64,000 nucleotides of DNA from Anaeromassilibacillus senegalensis. Its GTDB lineage: Bacteria > Bacillota > Clostridia > Oscillospirales > Acutalibacteraceae. Both the position numbers and the translations under genes were made by a program. Position 1 is the stretch's first letter. Each line of letters starts with the position of its first letter. The DNA lies in NCBI RefSeq assembly GCF_021531715.1, contig NZ_JAFBIT010000001.1, positions 1,178,001 through 1,242,000 on the forward strand, in the 5' to 3' direction. Below the pieces are notes generated by a model. The model did not search any database. It saw only the letters and a program-made list of their open reading frames with translations, and was not told where the DNA came from. This document shows positions 58,763-64,000 of the stretch, in pieces.

Positions 58763-59302
58763 TTAGTTGCGGTATTTTCGGTAGTAAAAATAGCTGTCGC
58801 TGACCATGTTAGGCTGGCGGTGGTCGATCGGCGTGCGCTTTTCAAAGCAGGTAAAACCTGCTTTCTCCGCCACGCGGCAGGAAGCCGTGTTTGCACAGTC
58901 GATCGTCAGGATCAGATACGGCAGATCGCAAACTGACATACACCAGTCAAACAGCGCGCAGAGCGCTTCGCCCGCGTAGCCGTTCCCGCGGTACGCTTCA
59001 TCGATGAAGTAGGCCATCTCGACCTCCTGCACCGTATCCTCAAAGCCCATGCCGACGACGCCGATCAGCTCGTCGGTATCTTTCCGTGCGACGGCATAGC
59101 GCTTCGCCTCATAGACATCCGTCGAGTCCTTCTGTGTCTGATGCCATGCGACGTAGCCGTCGAACGATTCGGGCGTGGGTGAATGCTCCGACCAGTCCGC
59201 CATATAGCGCACCACATCCGGCTGCCAGACAATCTCGAACAGCCGCTGTTGATCCTTCGGCTCCAGATCACGAATGAGAAGCCGCTTAGTTTCTATGTGC
59301 AT
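58763..59302 (-). CDS. GNAT family N-acetyltransferase (RimJ-like)
   Basis: 179 residues. It opens IETKRLLIRDLEPKD, the usual beginning of the RimJ/Acetyltransf_3 group, and the acetyl-CoA loop is in DEAYRGNGYAGEAL, followed by TIDCANTASCRVAEKAGF. These enzymes acetylate protein N-termini or small amines; the target is unknown. It is the last gene of the leftward sugar operon, nine bases after the PfkB kinase, so an acetylated sugar or amine is possible but unproven. Confidence 0.85.
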   Translation of the reverse strand: MHIETKRLLIRDLEPKDQQRLFEIVWQPDVVRYMADWSEHSPTPESFDGYVAWHQTQKDSTDVYEAKRYAVARKDTDELIGVVGMGFEDTVQEVEMAYFIDEAYRGNGYAGEALCALFDWCMSVCDLPYLILTIDCANTASCRVAEKAGFTCFEKRTPIDHRQPNMVSDSYFYYRKYRN

Positions 59303-59311
59303 AATCTAACC

Positions 59312-60283
59312 TCACAGCACAAGCAGCGGAACGGTTTCGCGGCAGGCTTCGATCGCGTCGCGGTCGGGAAGCGCGGGGATCGCGCCCTTTTTCGTCGCGC
59401 AGACGGAACCGGAGGCGTTTGCAAAGTCCGCCGCCTCGCGCAGCTCCTCGAGCGCAATCGCGGCGACCGGCTTGCCGGTTTCCATCAGCTTTGTGAGGAA
59501 CGCGCCGAAGAAGCTGTCGCCCGAGCCGGTCGTGTCCACAACCTTGGTATCATAGGTGGAAAGCGAAAGCGTGCCTTCCTTTGTGCAGACGACGCAGCCC
59601 GCGGCGCCGCGCGTGATGACCGCCACCTGCACGCCGAGCGCGAACAGCGCCTTTGCGCCGTCCTCGATCTCTGTGCAGCCGGTCAGCATCGCAAGCTCCT
59701 CGTCGGACGCCTTCACGACGTCGGCGAGCGGGAGCAGGCTTTTCATCGCCGCTATACCTGTCTCCGTATCCGGCCAGAGCGGCTGCCGCCAGTTCGGGTC
59801 GTACGCCGTGATGACGCCCTTTTCGCGCGCATAGGCGACAATCTGCGGTACCGCCGTGCACGCTGGCTCGGCGGTCAGGAGAAGCGAGCCGAAGCAGAGC
59901 ACCTTCGCCGAGTCGATCTGCGTCTTGTCGATCTCCGCAAAGCGGATCTGGGTGTCAGCGCCGGGATTTCGGTAAAAACTGAAATCGCGGTCGCCGCTCT
60001 CGGAAAGCTGCACGAAGGCGAGCGAAGTTGCGGTGTCGTCAGAAAGCAGCATATTCGTCGTGTCCACGTTCTGCGCCTCAAGCGTCTGCTTTAAAAACGT
60101 GCCGAACATATCGCGGCCCACCTTGCCGATGAAACCCGCCGAAACACCGAGGCGCGCCGCCTGCACGGCGACGTTCGCCGGTGCGCCGCCCGGGTTCTGC
60201 TCAAAAATCGGAATGCCGGCATCCGTTTTGCCCGCGGGCGTGAAATCAATCAGCATTTCGCCGAGCGATAAAAAGTCAGCCAT
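59312..60283 (-). CDS. PfkB family sugar kinase, probably fructokinase
   Basis: 323 residues. Family signatures: the N-terminal LSLGEMLIDFTP, GGAPANVAVQAARLG (sugar-binding Gly-Gly and Asn), and the C-terminal DTTGSGDSFFGAFL with the catalytic Asp. YDPNWRQPLWPD is typical of fructokinases. It phosphorylates a free hexose, most likely fructose; with GH125 upstream, mannose-derived sugars are an alternative. Eighteen bases separate it from GH125. AAGGAAC precedes the ATG. Confidence 0.9.
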   Translation of the reverse strand: MADFLSLGEMLIDFTPAGKTDAGIPIFEQNPGGAPANVAVQAARLGVSAGFIGKVGRDMFGTFLKQTLEAQNVDTTNMLLSDDTATSLAFVQLSESGDRDFSFYRNPGADTQIRFAEIDKTQIDSAKVLCFGSLLLTAEPACTAVPQIVAYAREKGVITAYDPNWRQPLWPDTETGIAAMKSLLPLADVVKASDEELAMLTGCTEIEDGAKALFALGVQVAVITRGAAGCVVCTKEGTLSLSTYDTKVVDTTGSGDSFFGAFLTKLMETGKPVAAIALEELREAADFANASGSVCATKKGAIPALPDRDAIEACRETVPLLVL

Positions 60284-60301
60284 ATAGCTCGTTCCTTTCC
60301 G

Positions 60302-61621
60302 TTACAGGATATTTTCGTCGATGCACTTGAGTACGAACTCGCTGAACAGCGAGTTCGACCATGCGAACCACGGGCGCGTGAACTTCGCCGGGTCGTCCTT
60401 GTGGAAGCCCTCGTGCATAAAGCCCTTGCCCGCGTCGGTCGTCGTGAGCATATGAAGCAGCTCGCGGCACTCCTCGGGATCCTGACTCGTGAGGCCCTGC
60501 ATCGAAAGCGCAATGTGCCAGATGTACTCAGGCGGCGTGTGCGGACTACCGACGCCTCTGGCCGCCGTACCCTCATAATAGAACGGGTTCTCACAGCTCA
60601 GCACATATGCGCGGGTGTTTTTGTAGATTTCATCGTCCGCGCTGCAGTAACCGAGGTACGGGATGGAGAGCAGGCTCGGCACGTTTGCATCGTCCATCAG
60701 CGTATAATGTCCCATGCCGTCCGTCTCATAGGCGTATATTTTGCCGAACTTCGGATGCTCGATGACGCCGTACTGCTCGATGCCCGCGCGGATCTGCGCG
60801 GCAAGGCGCTCGGCGCGCGCCGCGATTTCTTCATCATGGTAGATTTCGCGCATGATCTCCGCCGTGTAGCCCAGTGTGACAACCGCAAACATGTTGGACG
60901 GTACAAGATAGCCGTACACGCAGGCGTCGTCGCTCGGGCGGAAGCCCGACCACGTCATGCCGGTAACCGCGACCGGCTCGCCGTGTCCCTCGCGGGTGAG
61001 CGTATCAGTCGGCGGGCAGTTGATACGCTTGAAGTAATACGATGATTTGCTGTGATCCTGTTCCGTTTCAAAGACGTTCAGGATGCGCTTCGTGCTTTCC
61101 TTATACTGTTCGTTGAACTGACCCGTGCGGCCAGTTTCCTTCCAGAGCAGATACGCGAGCTGCACAGGATAGCAGAGCGAATCGATCTCATACTTGCGTT
61201 CCCAAACCCACGGGCTTTCAAAATCGGTATCGTCGATCTCCGCTTCGCCGGTATTCGCCTGTCCAAAGTATACGGCGGCGTACTTCGGCCAGCACATGCC
61301 GTTCGCCTCCTGGTTGAACGCATTGGCGTATGGGTCGATCGCGATGCACCGGAACTGGCGGTTCACAAGGCCCTCGATGCAGTCCGCAACCTCCTCGTCG
61401 TGCTTTGCGACCGGCAGATAGTGGCGCACCTGCGCGGTGGAATCGCGCAGCCACATCGCCGGGATATCACCGGTGATGACGAACGTGTCCTTCTCACCCA
61501 GCGTCTTGACCGTGGTGTCCATCGTGTTGGGGTAGCAGTTTGCAAAGAGCTGCTGCAGCTTTTCATGGCCTGCGAGCTTTTCCTCGCAGATGCGCTTGAC
61601 TTCCAGATCGATTGCTTTCAT
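60302..61621 (-). CDS. GH125 exo-alpha-1,6-mannosidase
   Basis: 439 residues without a signal peptide. Inverting (alpha/alpha)6 enzyme; family features are [17 protein letters not shown] with the acidic residue, [41 protein letters not shown] and [18 protein letters not shown]125 removes alpha-1,6-linked mannose from N-glycan cores or fungal mannan. It acts in the cytoplasm after import. It follows the esterase by six bases and precedes a sugar kinase, forming a small utilisation operon. No transporter for the operon is in the window. Confidence 0.92.
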   Translation of the reverse strand: MKAIDLEVKRICEEKLAGHEKLQQLFANCYPNTMDTTVKTLGEKDTFVITGDIPAMWLRDSTAQVRHYLPVAKHDEEVADCIEGLVNRQFRCIAIDPYANAFNQEANGMCWPKYAAVYFGQANTGEAEIDDTDFESPWVWERKYEIDSLCYPVQLAYLLWKETGRTGQFNEQYKESTKRILNVFETEQDHSKSSYYFKRINCPPTDTLTREGHGEPVAVTGMTWSGFRPSDDACVYGYLVPSNMFAVVTLGYTAEIMREIYHDEEIAARAERLAAQIRAGIEQYGVIEHPKFGKIYAYETDGMGHYTLMDDANVPSLLSIPYLGYCSADDEIYKNTRAYVLSCENPFYYEGTAARGVGSPHTPPEYIWHIALSMQGLTSQDPEECRELLHMLTTTDAGKGFMHEGFHKDDPAKFTRPWFAWSNSLFSEFVLKCIDENIL

Positions 61622-61627
61622 ACGGCT

Positions 61628-62452
61628 TCAGCCTTCCTTTCTGTTTGAAATGCTCCAAATGAACTCCACCGCGAGGTCAAACCACTTCGCAACGTGCGGC
61701 ATGAGCTGCTCCGGATTGTTGGAGGTGACAGGATTGCACAGCGAAAGGCCGTGTCCGCCCTCGGGGAACAGGTGGAATTCGGTTTTTACGCCCGCCTTCT
61801 GCAAAGCAGACACGAACAGAAGTGAATTTTCGACCGGCACACAGTCGTCCGTCTGCGTGTGCCAGATGAACGTCGGCGGGGTGTCCTTCGTCACGTAATT
61901 CTCAAGCGACTGGTTCTCCTTTTCCGTCTCATACCGCTCGCCGAGCAGATTTTTGATGGAATCGTGGTGCGCGAACGGGCCGGAGGAAATGACCGGATAC
62001 GAGAGAATCTGCCCGTTCGGGCGCAGCGTTTCGGATGCGCACCCGAGCGCTTCGGCGACAAACGGACGGCTCCAGAAATTGCCGTAGCTTGCCGCAAGGT
62101 GACCGCCTGCGGAGAAGCCGATAACAAAGACCCGCTCCGGATCGCAGCCGTATGCCTCTCCCTTTTCGCGGACGTATTGCACCGCAGTCGCAACTTCGAG
62201 CAGCGCAGTCGGGAAGCGCGCGGGCGCGACGGAATAACGCACGACGACGGCGTTGATGCCCGCCGCGTTCAGCCCCAGCGCGATCGGCTCCGCCTCGCGG
62301 TCGCTCGTAAAGGCGTACGCGCCGCCCGGGCAGACGACGACCGTGGGACGCTTCTTAACCGGAATTTCCGGAGACAGATCGAGAAAATACGTGTACATGG
62401 CCGCGTAATCCGCTGAACCGGACACAGACAGCTTAATTTTTTCATGAACCAT
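61628..62452 (-). CDS. Alpha/beta hydrolase, probable acetylated-sugar esterase
   Basis: 274 residues. The oxyanion motif CPGGAYAFTSDRE, nucleophile elbow VIGFSAGGHLAAS (about residue 115), Asp in TDDCVPVENSL and His in FPEGGHGLSL make a full catalytic triad. It resembles intracellular carbohydrate acetyl esterases of the BD-FAE/Axe type in gut Clostridia, which deacetylate mannan or xylan oligosaccharides. Position with GH125 and a sugar kinase supports a glycan role. AAAGGAGT precedes the ATG, after a clear promoter. Confidence 0.85.
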   Translation of the reverse strand: MVHEKIKLSVSGSADYAAMYTYFLDLSPEIPVKKRPTVVVCPGGAYAFTSDREAEPIALGLNAAGINAVVVRYSVAPARFPTALLEVATAVQYVREKGEAYGCDPERVFVIGFSAGGHLAASYGNFWSRPFVAEALGCASETLRPNGQILSYPVISSGPFAHHDSIKNLLGERYETEKENQSLENYVTKDTPPTFIWHTQTDDCVPVENSLLFVSALQKAGVKTEFHLFPEGGHGLSLCNPVTSNNPEQLMPHVAKWFDLAVEFIWSISNRKEG

Positions 62453-62487
62453 AGCGAAGGACTCCTTTTTGTCATTCTGTTACATTT

Positions 62488-62516
62488 AGTATATCAGCAC
62501 TTCGCATAAGGTGCAA
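62488..62516 (-). promoter_or_regulatory. Promoter of the esterase-GH125-kinase operon
   Basis: Minus strand TTGCAC and TATACT, spacer 17 bp, about 35 bp before the esterase ATG. Confidence 0.8.
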
Positions 62517-62534
62517 CCGCTTTTTTCAGAGCGC

Positions 62535-62570
62535 AAAAAAACGCCCGTCCGGAGCGCATCCGGACAGGCG
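62535..62570 (-). terminator. Terminator of the SDR gene pair
   Basis: Minus strand CGCCTGTCCGG pairs with CCGGACGGGCG (one G-T), followed by seven T; it separates the SDR genes from the esterase operon. Confidence 0.88.
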
Positions 62571-62580
62571 CATGACATTT

Positions 62581-63246
62581 TCACCATGAAATCTCGCGCA
62601 GATAGGCGTCCCGCATCGTCAGGCGATTTTCGTCGGAGTGGATATACGGCTCTTTCTCGTCGTAGCAGAGGCCGGACGTGATATAGTCGCCCGCGCACAT
62701 GCCGCCCGGGACGCCGTCGTCGCAGTACCAACGGAAGGTAAAGCCCTCGGGGCGCAGGTGATTGAAGAGGATCTTGCCCATCATATTCAGGCCAGCCAGC
62801 GAGGTATGGTAAGCGAGATCGTCCCGCCCCGTACTCCAGCTGTTGCTGGATTCGATCTCCGTGATCGCCGCAATGCGCTTCATGCCGCGCCGCAGCAAAG
62901 GCAAAAACGCTTCTATGACGATGCGGCTGCCGTATACGTTACGCATCAGCGTGTCGAGCATCTCGGCATCGTCGTGTCCCGTACCGATTTCGCCGTCCTT
63001 GGGATGGCTCGGCACGCCCGTGACGAAAATATCGAGCCTGCCCGATTCCGCCTCAACCGTTTTGACAGCCTCTTCCAGACTTTCCGCACAGAGCGGATCA
63101 AAGACGAGACCTTGGACGCCGTTCGGAATTTGTTCGGGCATCGTGCGCGCGCCGAGATAAACGCGGTCGCCGTGCGCCGCAAACCATGATGCCGCCTCCA
63201 GCGTCGCCGCGCGTCCGGTTTCCATCAGCAAAACAATTCTGTTCAT
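62581..63246 (-). CDS. Divergent short-chain dehydrogenase/reductase-like protein
   Basis: 221 residues. Overall a Rossmann/SDR protein (MNRIVLLMETGRAATLEAASWFAAHGDRVYLGAR read in parts; DIFVTGVPS; YHTSLAGLNMMGK in the active-site region). The glycine-rich cofactor motif TGxxxGxG is replaced by ETGRAATL, and the catalytic Tyr-x-x-x-Lys appears as YHTSL without the Lys, so normal dehydrogenase activity is doubtful. It follows another SDR gene by 13 bp and looks like its diverged paralogue, perhaps a partner subunit. Confidence 0.75.
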   Translation of the reverse strand: MNRIVLLMETGRAATLEAASWFAAHGDRVYLGARTMPEQIPNGVQGLVFDPLCAESLEEAVKTVEAESGRLDIFVTGVPSHPKDGEIGTGHDDAEMLDTLMRNVYGSRIVIEAFLPLLRRGMKRIAAITEIESSNSWSTGRDDLAYHTSLAGLNMMGKILFNHLRPEGFTFRWYCDDGVPGGMCAGDYITSGLCYDEKEPYIHSDENRLTMRDAYLREISW

Positions 63247-63259
63247 CCCTGTTTCCTCC

Positions 63260-63946
63260 TCAGTACGGCCACAGCTCGTCGCTGACGTCGGTCATGACGA
63301 GCACATCCTCGGCTTCACGGTCGGTCGTGAACTGGCGGTACGCCGTCTCGGCGGCCTCCTCCGGCTCGAAATTGCCGATCGTAGACTTTTGCCCGCTCAT
63401 ATACGAGCGCACCCAGCCCGGATGGTACAGGCGGAACGTGTAGCCCTGCGGCTGCAGCGTGCGAAACATGCGGCGCACCAGCATGTTGAGCGCCGTCTTA
63501 GAGGTCGTATAGGCGAAGCCGCCGTCGCGATGCGCAACAGAAACGCTGCCCGCCTCGCTCGAGACAAACGCAAGCCGCTTTAAGCCGGTCTGCATCAGCG
63601 GCAGGAAATGCTCCACCATGCGCACCGCACCGAGCACGTTGACATTATAAATTGCACGCGTCTTTTCATATGTATCGCCGCCCGCAATGCCCGCGCAGCT
63701 GACGAGCAGATCCACGTGGTCGCAGAGCTTCGCCGTCTGCGCCGCCGCACTTTCGACGGACGCCGTGCTGCCGACGTCGAGCGGGAGCACGTCGAGTTGC
63801 TTCGGATGCTTTTCCTTCAGCGCCGCAAGCTGCGGCCAATCCGGCATAAACTGCCCGGCAATCACATGCCAGCCGCCTTCGAGGAAGCGCTCGCACAGCG
63901 CGTAGCCGACGCCGCGATCCGCCCCGGTGATCACTACCGTTTTCAT
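63260..63946 (-). CDS. Short-chain dehydrogenase/reductase
   Basis: 228 residues from ATG 63946, with AAGGAGCGG upstream. The cofactor motif TGADRGVGYAL is intact at residues 7-17, NAG-equivalent SCAGIAGG follows, and the catalytic Ser and Tyr-Lys are in FVSSEAGSVS and FAYTTSKTALNML. It is a normal SDR of unknown substrate. The start lies three bases after the stop of an upstream gene, so both belong to one transcript with the divergent SDR. Confidence 0.88.
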   Translation of the reverse strand: MKTVVITGADRGVGYALCERFLEGGWHVIAGQFMPDWPQLAALKEKHPKQLDVLPLDVGSTASVESAAAQTAKLCDHVDLLVSCAGIAGGDTYEKTRAIYNVNVLGAVRMVEHFLPLMQTGLKRLAFVSSEAGSVSVAHRDGGFAYTTSKTALNMLVRRMFRTLQPQGYTFRLYHPGWVRSYMSGQKSTIGNFEPEEAAETAYRQFTTDREAEDVLVMTDVSDELWPY

Positions 63947-63948
63947 AC

Positions 63949-64000
63949 TCACCGCTCCTTCATGCACCACTCGGCGGCGTTTGTGAACAGGCGCTGGAAC
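63949..64000 (-). CDS. C-terminal end of an upstream gene (partial)
   Basis: The minus strand reads FQRLFTNAAEWCMKER and stops at 63949-63951, two bases before the SDR start. The rest lies outside the window. The ending LFTNAAEWC recalls ThuA-like sugar-utilisation or amidotransferase-fold proteins, but 16 residues are too few to assign. Confidence 0.5.
   Translation of the reverse strand, partial: FQRLFTNAAEWCMKER

Overview
The window looks like the chromosome of a GC-rich gut member of the Clostridia, most likely an uncultured relative of the Oscillospiraceae. This rests on Firmicutes-type gene neighbourhoods (hprK-PHP-murB-rapZ-whiA-dnaE-pfkA, pstSCAB-phoU-phoBR, yhbD-bactofilin), consistent -35/-10 sites and AGGAGG ribosome sites, anaerobe genes (hydE, ferredoxin-domain aldo/keto reductase, cobalamin-dependent metH with a separate reactivation protein) and a glycan-degradation repertoire (GH29, GH125, GH130, GH172, acetyl esterase). 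The genus is not resolved from sequence alone.

Positions 1-6600 are a decayed prophage. It starts with the end of a MuF-type minor head protein carrying a probable C-terminal nuclease toxin (interrupted by a stop) and a small putative immunity gene. Next come a scaffold protein and an ORF that joins the first half of a major capsid protein to the end of a tail-region protein, so the portal-distal head and tail genes appear deleted. After this are an intact holin-like pair, a tail-tip protein with an SGNH hydrolase domain, and an amidase lysin with two SH3 domains. The remnant stops against the 3' end of a tRNA-Thr gene, a plausible attachment site; the tRNA cluster Trp-Asp-Thr reads leftward.

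Positions 7000-16800 are a leftward housekeeping block: hprK, a PHP phosphoesterase, murB, rapZ, whiA, a small membrane protein, dnaE and pfkA. A decayed IS transposase start lies at about 17000. A MATE transporter, a MerR-like yhbD gene with a palindrome-rich promoter and its bactofilin partner follow. Positions 20300-22300 hold a GH29 fucosidase with a small overlapping gene and a broken gene downstream. Positions 22400-29200 are the complete phosphate regulon operon behind candidate PHO boxes.

Positions 29200-34900 read rightward: an ANT(6)-like nucleotidyltransferase, ymdB, fakA and recG. Then come GH172 plus patatin, a ferredoxin divergent from a Crp/Fnr regulator, a DUF308 membrane protein, a GH130 mannosylglucose phosphorylase, larC with a long histidine run, and a Gfo/Idh/MocA oxidoreductase. 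A shortened URO-D-like gene, a Wzy-type polymerase/ligase, a PurF paralogue lacking the catalytic cysteine and a P-loop kinase follow.

Positions 47600-57500 carry the metF-reactivase-metH operon, a PIG-L deacetylase, a FlaR-like kinase, tsaD, and the HD-hydE-mnmA operon. The right end has a ferredoxin-fused aldo/keto reductase and a mannan or N-glycan type operon (esterase, GH125, PfkB sugar kinase, acetyltransferase) preceded by two SDR genes. GH130, GH125, GH29, the acetyl esterase and the sugar kinase together suggest use of host or dietary mannosides and fucosides.
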